In this document: piece by piece, positions 25,601-36,900 of the stretch
Layout of the letters: each line of letters begins with the position of its first letter
Numbering within the stretch: the stretch's first letter is position 1
Origin: Phoenix dactylifera
Lineage: Eukaryota; Streptophyta; Magnoliopsida; Arecales; Arecaceae
DNA: 64,000 nucleotides
Direction: 5' to 3'
NCBI RefSeq assembly: GCF_009389715.1
Contig: NC_052396.1
Location: forward strand, 18,284,631 to 18,348,630
Translations under genes and position numbers: made by a program
The notes under the pieces: model-generated
Told to the model about the DNA's origin: nothing
The model's input: the letters and a program-made list of their open reading frames with translations, nothing else
Databases searched by the model: none

Positions 25601-28600
25601 TCAGATCACTACACCTTAAATGTAAATCTCCCCATTATAGCAAGGAGTAAAAAGGATGAAACAAGAAATGATTGTACAGGATGTTTACCAAGCTAAATCA
25701 CCACTTGAGGATACATGTAAGAGATCCCCAAGTAAGATGATCCACTTCTTTTTTAATTTCAAAAAACTCTCCTTTCCTCTTCATCTTCTTCTTTTCTCTT
25801 TCTTTTAGATTCTCGTTGTCTGTTCCTCTGGCCATGCAGAAGATTTCTCCTAAAATATGACATTCTATTTTCTCCTTCAAAACTAAATTATGTGGCCGCT
25901 TACGGTCATGGCTGACAATAATCTTTTAGTTAGTGTTTTATCATGATATTAGATGCTCTTTTTCTGAATCACTAAAGATCAGGTGTAAATTCTTCCTCTT
26001 TGCAGGAGTAAGAAATTGTCCTTATGGGTTACTGTTTTATAACACAACTGACAGAAATCATTCTCATATGGTACCCGTACTCAGGACCAAATAACTTGTT
26101 GGCTCAATTTCATGATAAGCTATATAATTGATCCTTTCGAAGCCACCCACTACGGCCATCTACTGCTCATTGATCCGCCCCCACTACTTTCATCATGCAT
26201 TCATATGGACCTCCTTCTTACTGTATGCTATGCCCCTAGAACATTTCTAATTCAAAAAATTCATGTTTCCATAATCTCACCATGTGAATGCCATAGAGAG
26301 AGTAAATCTGAAGAGTACAAGATAACTTGTGAAATTATCCAATTAGCATGTCATTTGTTCAGTAGCTTTTTTTATGTGTTTATACATGTGTAAGTATGCA
26401 ATGTACCGTGTATAGATACACACTGTAGTTAGCTTGTAATTTGGGGTGTTGATGCGGGAGCATCCTTTGAGTTCATAGAGTAGTCAACAAAAGTCCAATA
26501 ATCCAAGGTTCTTTTTTAATTTTATTTGGTTTAACAATTATTTAGGTTTAATTTTTGTATTTTGTTTCTTTCATTAATTGATGTGTTTTATATAGGAAAG
26601 TATCCTGGAGCTAACCGTAATATTCAAAGAGTGCTCCTAATAGTCAAATAGGGGGTAAATTAGTGAGACTTTTGAGGGATTTCTTTCAATATTTGTAACA
26701 GCCCTAGATGACTTCAACTAGGAACTTTCTAGGTTTTTGTTGAGTCCATAAAGAATCCAGAAAGGGTCCTGCAAGGGGATGTATGCTGAAAAGTATGAAG
26801 TAAAGAAGGTTGTGAGCAAGCTGTCCGCACCCCCCCATCCCCCCTCAATATCTCTTCCATTCTTTCTTATCCTCTCTTCTTTCTCTACTAATTCTGCTTT
26901 CTGTTAAATGCCTACCACAATTATTTTAGATATTTTAATCAGATTTCAGGTTTTTTTAGATACCTTTCTAGTATTTAATCAATGCATCGAAATATTTGTT
27001 GATTTTCATATCAGTAGGGATTGCAATTCTTATTCTCTATTATTTCACTGCTCGGATCTGAAATTTATTGCTGCCTGTTTAAATCTGTGTACATTGAATT
27101 GCTGATATCTGATTATAACCTTGTTGTGAACTATTTAAAAAAGCCTTGAAATCCCTAGTTCTTGGCTTTTCCTATCCTCTTTCACACATAAAACCCTAGA
27201 GTAGGGTCATATCACCTAGAAAAATAATACCAGTTCTTTGTTGCCCTATTCTTGGGAGTTGGACAGCAGGTAATAAACTGCTTTAAACCCTAAACTATCC
27301 TATTCCTAGGGTCCTCCCACACAATGCGTACCATCCTAAATTGGCTGTGCATTAATTTGGCATAAGAGCTAAGGGCCCTGCTTTTCCTCGTTGCTTTCGC
27401 TTGATCTCCCTTGCATCCTCTCCTTTCTTACCAGCCTTTCATCATGAGTTGACTTTCAAGATTGATGCTTTCTATCAGCAATGTCGACAACGAGAAGAAG
27501 ATCTTTGAGCATATGCTTACTTTCTTGGATTTAATCCCCATATTGGAATCCTTGTTGATTTCAATATGAACAGGGAGTGCAATACTTACTCTCTACTATC
27601 TGACTGTTCAGATCTGAAAGTTATTGCTGCCTGTTTAAATCTACGCACATTAAATTGCTGAAATCCGATTATAAACTTATAATAAACTATTCAATTAAGC
27701 CTTGAAAACCTAGATCTTGATTCCCCCTGTCCTCCTTCACACGTAAAACCCTAGAGTAGGTCTGGTTGATCCTTCCTTCACCTAGAGAAACTAACAATAG
27801 TTCTTTGTTGGCCATTCCCAGGATTTGGACAGCAACTAATAAAGCTGCTTTAAAACTATTCCTATAGGCCTCTCATGTAACACATGTAACTTAGGACATT
27901 TATTGTGGCCATCTTGCCATGGATATTTTCTAACCAAAACATACAAAAAGCTTGAAAACACATCAAGAATACAAAGAACTTGATTGTTAGTGTCAATAGC
28001 CAAGCTCATTCCTCACATTCAATTGCAAGATGTAAGTAGCAATTGGAACAATGAGAACCCAATCTCTAGTGCCACCTCTCTTGCATGTTCCATAGAATTA
28101 ATAATTTGAAGGGTCTTCAATTACCACAATATCATCACACATACTAACATGAGGGGAATCAACCCTACAAAGATTCAAATCACAAACCGTACCTCAAAAA
28201 GAAAACAATATTATTTCAATTTCAAGTGGTACATACCATGCCAATGACCACACCAAAGCAGCTAAGAACATCCCTTCGATTAAACCGGTGCTGTCCATCA
28301 GGAACACCGGAATCGCCGTCCCTACGTTGGCAGCAGATTCCACCCTGGTTTCACACAACCAATTTATTGAGCCTCTCGAGCAACAAATATTCAACAAATG
28401 ATAAGAATTTTGTTGCAGCTAAAACATAAAAGGAAAAGAAAAATAAACAAAAAAGGACATCCATTTAGGGCTCTTTTGGCTATAACTGAGCTTTGCACAA
28501 AGAAAGTATAGCAAGAGAAAATGAAACTGGGCTACTGAAAATATTTGAGAGAAAATTAGAGAAGACACTTAGAAGAGAGAAATGAAGCATACATTGGTGT

Positions 28601-28685
28601 GTTTAGGTGCGGCTAACGAGAGGGAAGGCTGAGGAGAGTGGGGAAGGACTGAAGGGAGAGTGGAGAGGAAGGAGACTCCCGCCAT
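19691..28685 (-). CDS. TL29: TL29: thylakoid lumen 29-kDa ascorbate-peroxidase-like protein (APX4)
   Basis: Eleven exons, all GT/AG with closed phases: 28593-28685, 28237-28344, 24709-24793, 24591-24625, 24382-24447, 24239-24279, 23978-24108, 22547-22653, 21546-21683, 20783-20917 and 19691-19801. The 349-residue product matches the Arabidopsis TL29 length. Residues 1-82 form a bipartite plastid-to-lumen peptide: an Arg-Arg pair at 54-55 before a hydrophobic stretch, then an ASA|ADL cleavage site near 82, as in Tat-pathway substrates. The mature part has RRQRSEFQ, ALNDAMTYDK, SGGPNGSIR, IRKCGGNEEKG, FLGPDQLATE, QRSRETVSQTDYE and a KLKL C-terminus. TL29 sits on the lumen side near photosystem II; family members lack working peroxidase residues. 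Intron 2 is 3.4 kb and holds an LTR-like insertion; intron 10 holds a MITE. Confidence 0.93.
19942..20194. mobile_element. PIF/Harbinger-type (Tourist-like) MITE in TL29 intron 10
   Basis: The 253-bp element has inverted ends GGGCATGTTTGGTT and, read inward from the other side, GGGCGTGTTTGGTT (13 of 14 match). The flanking triplets are TAA and TAG, close to the 3-bp TWA target typical of Harbinger elements. The interior has further inverted pairing around the CATTCC and GGAATG motifs and no coding capacity. Confidence 0.75.
26955..27870 (+). mobile_element. LTR-type direct repeats in TL29 intron 2
   Basis: Two diverged ~340-bp direct repeats, about 26955-27310 and 27512-27870, share the markers GCTGCCTGTTTAAATCT, AAAACCCTAGAGTAGG and AGTTCTTTGTTG. 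They are separated by ~200 bp that begins soon after the first repeat with TTTGGCATAAGAGCT, resembling the TGGTATCAGAGC primer site. This is the layout of a small LTR element or TRIM. The true 5' LTR may begin further left, near 26447. Age and borders are uncertain. Confidence 0.5.
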
Positions 28686-28855
28686 CTGTGTTAACCGTCT
28701 AGCCGTCTCTCTTCTCGGTCTCCGGGGGCGATTTTGAGTTGTGAGAGATGGGATGATAAGGTGGCGATGGAAACTGTTATCCTGAACGCTGATATAAGGC
28801 AGGGTTTTAACGTCCGTGGGATCCACTCTCCACTCTGCTCCTTCTTCTTCTTCTT

Positions 28856-28886
<31 letters not shown>

Positions 28887-29869
28887 TAAGCTTTAGCAAG
28901 AGGGGGGGTTGAAGAGAACCTCACCCGCCAAGCAATTTCTACTGGATTCTTTTTCCGCCGGAAAATATTCGTACGGACAAACAAACTTTTCTCATACTCT
29001 CTTCATTTGCGGGGGAGCTCCACCAACGTGGCAGCCCCTTTCATATGTGAGCACGTCACACCAGCACCATTTATGTACCAGCAGATCGGATTAGCGACTC
29101 ATCGGGCAAACTGGACGGGAGGCATCCGGTTTCCGCATTTAATCGACGCCCGTGAATTTCGAATCTGGGCCACTTCGGTGGAATGTTAGCCCCGTTCCAA
29201 CCATGCTACCACCTCAGTGGTAACCACTGGTCCTTTTTTCCGAATGAAAGCGACATGCTTCTTATTCCCTATTCATATTGCTTGGTTTGACTTGAAATCT
29301 GGTTTTCCTTTTTTCTTTTCTCAGAAAAGTCTTGGCTTTTAATCATCTGGGAATGAAACTTGGGACTGTACAAAAACTAGGATTCAAAACTCTCCTTTTC
29401 AAAGAAAAGAAAAACAGATTCTGAAGAGGCACTCGGCTTTAGGTTTGGCTACAACAGTCCAACCTGTGACAGCTTACCCAATGATGACAAATACAACTTT
29501 GGAAGCAGACATTTCAATTTTGGTGACTCCTATTTGATTTGGATCTACTTCTATTTGGCTGAAAAGTGATTCAAGCACCATCTTGGCATGGATGAAATGG
29601 GAGGATGATCGATTGCACTGCTCATGCTTACAAGATTTTTAAGGCATTAGATTATCGTCAATTCATTATCTTAAAAGTACTTCAGTTCTACAAGGAGGTA
29701 GATCGGCAAACTAACTGGCTGGAAAGTGTTCATTATTTTAAAGCAACTCATATCTACGTGGAGATAAATCTGAGATAAAGTGTAGTAGCGTCTTTTTTTC
29801 AGAATTCAGATGAGAGCATCCATGACTGAACTTCGAGCGAGCATTAGAACTAAGCATGATTTAGATCTT
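28686..29869. other. TL29 upstream region and intergenic DNA
   Basis: The first ~150 bp are probable TL29 leader and promoter. A pyrimidine-rich run (oligo-T with C) lies at ~28843-28888. Open frames at 28909-29189 show no protein-like signature and I do not call genes here. Confidence 0.5.
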
Positions 29870-29980
29870 CTTTTTTTTTCTGAACTAAAAAAAGTTGTTC
29901 CATGGTGAGATTCTAGTTCAGGTCACCACCATTTAACTCCTAGCAAGTTTTACCAACTGAACTAGATGGCATTCCCAACT
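29870..29980 (-). mobile_element. tRNA-derived SINE
   Basis: On the minus strand the head reads TAGTTCAGTTGGTA (A-box-like) and about 45 bp later CTGAACTAGAATCTC (B-box-like). The element then ends in an oligo(A) tail, seen as T9 at 29871-29879 on the plus strand. This is the plan of plant tRNA-derived SINEs. No target duplication was confirmed. It abuts the (AT)n run. Confidence 0.55.
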
Positions 29981-29981
29981 T

Positions 29982-29985
<4 letters not shown>

Positions 29986-30059
<74 letters not shown>
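29986..30059. repeat. (AT)n microsatellite, about 37 units
   Basis: A pure AT dinucleotide run of ~74 bp between the SINE and MORF2. Likely length-variable. Confidence 0.97.
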
Positions 30060-30064
<5 letters not shown>

Positions 30065-30915
30065 AAATTATTTGATTCAACGACGAGCATAAGACTCAAT
30101 CCTCGCCCAAGAGGATCTCTTCATTTTCCTTGATGACCCCTTGCTGTAAATAAAGATAAAGAAACCAATCTACCTGATGATTTTGAGATACATTGGAATG
30201 CAAGCGGCTTACCATACCCAAATATAAAAAGGAAATACCAAACAACTTCGAACCCTTTCGAACCCACCCATCATGCTGGTTTGACTAGATAAACCAGAGG
30301 CCAGGACCTCTCCCCAATCAAAGAGGACTAAAGAAGGGAAGGAGAAGGCATGAATCATGAACTACACGGCACAAAGGCGAAGGCAACACTTTTGCAGCCA
30401 TCACTAGGACATGATCAAGCCTGGGTATGATCAAATTCAACTTGAAATGAAGCATTTGTTTGATTTCAGCTTGAAATTAGTTTTGAACCTTAAATGCGAA
30501 ATCAAGCTCAGACTCTCATTTGATCAGCTAGCTAACACTGCAACCTCAGCATGATGGCGATAAACTTCAGCAACATATTTTTGCCAAGCATAGCTGAAGC
30601 ACACCTGGAAAACTTGTTCGCAGGTAATTTGAAAAGTAATAGTGAGAATACGCAGGAACAAACAAAGAGCAAAACATTATAGCTTAATAAATCCCAAGTC
30701 CAACTGCATACACAAAAAGCCATCAACTGAAACATTTCATTAGACTCAAGCTATGACCTGGATGAACACAGTACCTCGCAGGAAAATAGGCAAACGATAA
30801 ACTGTCCTGCCACAATGCATATCTCCCAGCTAACATCACATAAATGCACCTTGAGCTATATATAACTTATCTTCCAATGTGTGTACAGCCAAACCTTCAG
30901 CTAGAACACACATGC
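30060..30915 (-). other. 3' UTR and downstream region of MORF2
   Basis: No separate gene is seen. The section nearest 30916 is presumably the MORF2 3' UTR. Confidence 0.45.
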
Positions 30916-33900
30916 TCAACGTTGATTCTCCCTCCGCCTCACATACCGGGTCCTGTCGTTGTATCTGGGTCTATCTTGCGCTCTCTGCGGCACCGGCTCA
31001 ACCCTCCGCTGCCTCTCTGGAGATCTTTGCACAATCTCCCCATTCACAAACAACTCAGCTGCAAAGGTCGTGGTTACAAGAGGTTCTAATCAAAATATGA
31101 ACAAATTGCTTTGCCTCAGATTAATATGCTGGATGAAAATGGAACGAATAAGCTTTGCCAAAACACACATAGTAGGATCGAACAGGCCAACAACAAACCA
31201 TTCTTGAATACTAAATACTCTATTTATGAGTTGCATGCGAAAATGCATCTGAATAATAATTAATAGAGATTCACGTGTCTCATCTCAGCTAACACTGCAA
31301 CTTCATTCAACACAAGATATGCGGACCAAGGCAGAGAATGTTGATGTTAATTTCCATTAGCATTAAAAGTAAGAAATTGCCTGGCAAGGCTCCTCTACTT
31401 TACCAAGATGTCAAGATGGACTAGATATTTAAAAACAACAGGTTCTGGCTAGCAACAATCTGTTTTTAATGCGATATAATTTGTGATTAAAACTAACATG
31501 AGGCATTTTTTTTTGTTTTTGTGATTAAATGAGACACTTCTTTTGTGTTGGTGTGTGTTTGTTGTTGGGGGAGAAGGATGACAGTGGCGATACCCTATAG
31601 AAAGCATGGTTATTGGGATTTGAAAACAAAATTGTTCTCTCTCTCTCTCTCTCTCTCTGCACGCGCGCGCATGCATAGATGCACATGGCTACCAAAGATT
31701 ATAGATCTGGGATAATTTAACTAAGTTCTATCTAAGGATTTTAGATTAGGGATAATTTAACTATAATCTAGATTAATTCGAAAAATACCTAAAATAATTA
31801 ACTCATAAATCATAATTAACTTTTTTCTAATGCATTTCATCTCAACTTTGCTCCTTGGTTCAAAAATATCTTTCTTCCTCCTCTCTTGAAAGTTCTTAGA
31901 GTCCACATATACTAAAAATATTGCTTTTAGAAGCTTTGAATTCTTTCTTGCTAAATCAGATTTTCTCTCACCTCTTGCTTTTAAAGTTATTATGAGCAGT
32001 AGTAACAATACAAAACGTGCTATTCTACCAATCATGACACACACTATTCAACCTTATCAACATTCACAAAATAAGATATTAGTTTTACATTGACAGGTTC
32101 CTTGAATATTAAGCAGACCATTGTATACTAGTTATTAATCATCATTTTATGTTTGAACAACTGATAAAGTTGTAATAAGTAACAAAAGAACCCACAAGAC
32201 ACATTTCATTGATTGATATGAAAAGGAAAAGCACTCTCATAAGATGCGAATGAATAATAATCAATAATGATTTAAATGTCTCATCTCCGCCGAAACTGCA
32301 ACTCCACTCAGCACAAGAAGTGCAGAACTAAAGGAGAGAGTTGATATTAGTCCATTAGCATTCAAAACAAGAAACTGCCATGCAAGGCTCTTCTGCTTTG
32401 CCAAGATGGACTAGATATTTGAGACAGCAATTCCATAAACAGCCTATCTTTTGCCTCTTATGCAACAAAGTTCATTTGCAATGTACATGTGCGTACAGTG
32501 TATATGCCCTTACATGGGCGGGAGTTGGGAAGAGAAGATGGAACTATCTTGACCACCCCCCAAAATAAATAAATAAATAAATAAATATAAAAAATAAAAA
32601 AAATAAAATAAATTCTTCTGCTAAGAAGAGTTTGACCCCTCCAAAGATTCTTGTGGGTGAAGAGCATTGAAGGCAAGTTCATTCAAAAAGGAAAAAAGAA
32701 AGATGCTTAGGAAAAAAATGATGCCTGAACTAATCGAGTACAAGGGGCAAATAAAATGTAGCCAAAAATAACAAGATGATTCTATAACTAATAGAAGGCC
32801 TTTTAAGCACTGCAAACTTATGGGGGTTTCCCTCAAAACTTCCTTTTTAAAAGACAACCAAATGAAACCTTCTGGCACCTCTATTGTAGTACAGTATAAA
32901 TCTTAATGATTAAAATGTCTCATCCTAGCCAAAACTGCAACTTTACCCAACACAAGAAGTGCAGGACCAAGTTGGTATTAGTCCATGAGCATTCAAAACA
33001 AGAAACTACCATGCAAGGTTCTTCTGCCTTGCCAAGATGGACTAGATATTGGAGACAGCAATTACATAAACAACCTAACCTTTACCTTTTAAGCAACATA
33101 ATTCATTTGCGATGTAAATTGGTGGACGGTGGACATGCCCTTAGACGGGCGGCAGCTGGGGAGAGAGAAGATGGAACTTATGTTGAACAAACCACAGACC
33201 CCCCCCCCCTTTTTTCTTCCTCTCTTCTGCTAAGACAATAGTCTCAGCCCTCCAAAGATTCTTACATGGGTGAAGAGCTTTGAAGCCAAGTTCATTCACA
33301 AAGTAAAAAAGAAAGATGTTTAGGAAAACATGACGCCTGAGTTAATCAAGTTCAAGGGGCAAATAAAACGGACGAGAAAATAACAATAATATGATTTTAT
33401 GACTAACAGAACATCTTTAAGAAATGCAAAGTAATGGGTGTCTCCCTCAAAACCTCCCTTTTAGAAAACAACCAAATTAACCTTTCTGGCACCTCTACTG
33501 TAGTAGAGTAAAAAGTAAAAAGACAATAGTCTCAGCCCTCCAAAGATTCTTACGTGGGTGAAGAGCTTTGAAGCCAAGTTCATTCAAAAAGTAAAAAGAA
33601 AGATGTTTAGGAAAACATGACGCCTGAATTAATCTAGCTCAAGAGGCAAATAAAATGGAGGAGAAAATAACAATGATTTTATGACTAACAGAACATCTTT
33701 TAAGAAATGCAAAGTAATGGGTGTCACCCTCAAAACTTCCCTTTTAGAAAACAACCAAATTAACTCTTTTGGCACCTCTACAAAAGAACACACATGACAC
33801 AATGCATTGATTGATATGAAAAGGAAAAGCACTCGCATAAGATGCGAATGAATAATAACCAATAATGATTTAAATGTCTCATCTCCGCCGAAACTGCAAC

Positions 33901-36900
33901 TCCACTCAACACAAGAAGTGCAGAACTAAAGGAGAGAGTTGATATTAGTCCATTAGCATTCAAAACAAGAAACTGCCATGCAAGGCTCTTCTAATTTGCC
34001 AAGATGGACTAGATATTTGAGACAGCAATTCCATAAACAGCCTATCTTTTGCCTCTTATGCAACAAAGTTCATTTGCAATGTAAATGTGCATACAGTGTA
34101 TATGCCCTTAGATGGGCGGGAGTTGGGAAGATAAGATGGAACTATCTTGACCACCCCCCCCCCTCTCAAAATAAATAAATAAATAATAAAAATAAATAAA
34201 ATAAATTCTTCTGCTAAGACAAGCGTTTGACCTCTCCAAAGATTCTTGTGGGTGAAGAGCTTTGAAGGCAAGTTCATTCAAAAAGGAAAAAAGAAAGATG
34301 CTTAGGAAAAAAAATTATGCCTGAAGTAATCAAATACAAGGGGCAAATAAAATGTAGCCAAAATTAACAACAAGATGATTCTATGACTAATAGAAGGTCT
34401 TGTAAGAAATGCAAACTTATGGGGGTTTCCCTCAAAATTTTCTTTGTAAAAGACAATCAAATGAAACCTTCTGGTACATCTATTGTAGTACAGTATAAAT
34501 CTTAATGGTTAAAATGTCATCCTAGCCAAACCTGCAACTTTACCCAACACAAGAAGTGCAGGACCAAGGGAACAAGTCGGTATTAGTCTATGAGCATTCA
34601 AAACAAGAAACTGCCATGCAAGGTTCTTCTGCTTTGCCAAGATGGACTAGATATTGGAGACAGCAATTACATAAACAACCTATCTTTTACCTTTTATGCA
34701 ACATAATTCATAAATTGGTGGACGGTGGATATGCCCCTAGATGGGTGGCAGTTGGGAAGAGAAGATGGAACTATGTTGAACAAACGACAACCAAACCCCC
34801 CCCCCCCTTCTGCCCTTTTTTCCCCTCTTCTGCTAAGACAACAGTCTCAGCCCTCCAAAGATTCTTACGTGGGTGAAGAGCTTTGAAGACAAGTTCATTC
34901 AAAAAGTTAAAAAGAAAGATGTTTAGGAAAACATGATGCCTGAATTAATCTAGTTCAAGGGGCAAATAAAATGGAGGAGAAAATAACAATAAGATGATTT
35001 TATGACTAACAGAACATCTTTTAAGAAATGCAAAGTAATGGGTGCCTCCCTCAAGACTTCCCTTTTAGAAAACAACCAAATTAACCCTTCTGGAACCTCT
35101 ATTGTTTTAGAGTATATATCTTAATGGTTAAAATGTGTCATCTCAGCCGAAACCGCAACTCGCTCAACACAAGAAGTGCAGGACCAAGGGAGAGAGTTGA
35201 TATTTAGTCCATCAGCAATTCAAAGCAGGAAACTTCCATGCAAGGCTCTTTTGATTTCCCTAGATGGACTAGTTATTTGAGACAGCAATTCCATAAACAA
35301 CCTACCTTTTACCTTTTATGCAACGAATGTAAATTGGTGGACAGTGGATATGCCTTTATATGGGTGGTAGTTGGGAAGAGAAGATGAACTATGTTGAAAC
35401 CCCCTTCCCCACCGCCACCTCTCCATTTTCTTCTCCTAAGACAAGATAGTCTCCTCCCTCCAGATACTCCTATTTAGGTGAAGAGCTTTAAAGGCAAGCT
35501 CATTCAAAAAGAAAAAAAAAAAGAAAGATGCTTTGGAAAAAAGATGCCTGAACTAGTTGAGTACAAGGGGCGGTAAAATGGAGCCAAAAATAACAATAAG
35601 ATGATTTTATGACTAATAGGTCCTTTAAGAAATGCAAAGTCATAGCGGTTTCTATCAAAATTTCCCTTTTGAAAAACAACCAAATTAACCTTTCCAGCAC
35701 CTCTATTATAGTATAGTATATATATAGTGGAAATTACCATTATATTGATATTATAAGCATCATAAAAATATTATCTAATAATTGTAAACAGCGTATGCCG
35801 AACCAGCCCGTACCGACCGGTACAAACCGATCCGGCCAGCTACCAGCACGCCGGAGCCGTGGAAACCGGTACAGGCCGGTTCCGTGCGGGAGACGAAGAA
35901 TACAAGGAGAAAAAAAGAGAGCGCGGGGAAGAGAGGGAGGGAGACCACCTTCGGCCGTCATCGGAGAGCCGCGGAGGGGCGTCGGAGCCCGGCGGGGGGC
36001 GGGGGAACCCGCGGGGGCGCGGCGGAGGCCAAGGTCGTGTCCACTGTTTTGAAAGAAACAAGGGACGCGGCTGCGGTTTTAAATTTGGGGATTTTAAATG
36101 AAGTCGGTTGCCGACTTCACTTAAAAATCCCCAAATTCCCCCTGCCGCCCCCTGCCGCCCCCCGCCGGCCTCCGACGCCCCTCCGCGGCTCTCCGATGGC
36201 GGCCAAAGGTGGGTTCCTTCCCTCTCTTCCCCGCGCTCTCTCTGGTTCTCTTCTTCTTCCCCGGCTCCGGCGGGGAAGAGCTTCGCGGTTCGTACCGCCC
36301 GGAGCACGGTACGAACCAGCCCGTACCGGTTCGGTAGGCAACTGGTACGCCTACCGGATCCGGTACGGCGGACCTTGATTGTAAACGTAACAAATGTTGA
36401 TCAATGTAATGAAAAGCTCACATAGACAATGAAAATGGATATAAATAATAACCTACAGCAGTATGAAAGTCTCATCTCAGCTGACACTGCAACTTCACTC
36501 AACACAAGAAGTACAGGACCAAAGGAGAGAAGGTTAATATTCAAAGTAAGACATCGCCTCGCAAGGCTCTTCTACTTTGCCAAGATGGACTAGATACTTC
36601 AACATAGTTTCTGCTTATCAGCTATCTTTTTTCTTTCATTCTGTAACATAATTCATGTGGCTTCCTTCAAAGGAAGAACATAGATATGGAAAAAGTCAAC
36701 GACGTACAGCAATAGACAGATTAATGAATCAGCAACAAGCCGAAACAAAAGATATAATCTAGCCAAGACCGTGGAATAGAAAGATGAGTTAGATGCTGAA
36801 AAAAATGTAACATAATGCTCACAAATTCAATGCAAGTAACCATGGTATGCCATAACGTATCAAAGAACGCACTATAGCGTACCAAACTACTATAGCGTAC

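Larger units (their letters stand above)
31225..36610. repeat. ~620-640-bp tandem repeat array in MORF2 intron 3
   Basis: Units start with a variant of CATCTCAGCCGAAACTGCAA at about 31280 (partial), 32281, 32920, 33878, 34518, 35138 and 36470 (partial). Shared internal markers are CAACACAAGAAGTGCAG, ACCATGCAAGG or GCCATGCAAGG, TGCCAAGATGGACTAGATAT, AAGAGCTTTGAAG and CAAGTTCATTCA. Spacing is about 620-640 bp. The 33.5-kb gap is longer because the 33236-33490 segment is itself repeated at 33521-33780. Units at 32.2 and 33.8 kb share a longer leader (CATTGATTGATATGAAAAGG), giving a higher-order period of ~1.6 kb. Simple C and A/T runs differ between units. No unit encodes a convincing protein. 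Confidence 0.88.

Noticed and set aside
28226-28397. Minus-strand frame reading SAANVGTAIPVFLMDSTGLIEG
   Set aside because: It overlaps TL29 exon 2 in a different frame; the TL29 frame is supported by splice sites, phase and the twin-arginine signal.
35840-36378. Long open frames on both strands (up to 164 residues) in the GC-rich block
   Set aside because: They are translations of the two arms of an inverted repeat; the frames mirror each other and have Pro/Arg/Gly-rich, non-protein-like composition.
31225-36610. Frames of 60-110 residues recurring in each intronic repeat unit, beginning [13 protein letters not shown]
   Set aside because: They recur only because the DNA repeats; frames end at different places in each unit and differ by indels, which is not expected of selected proteins.
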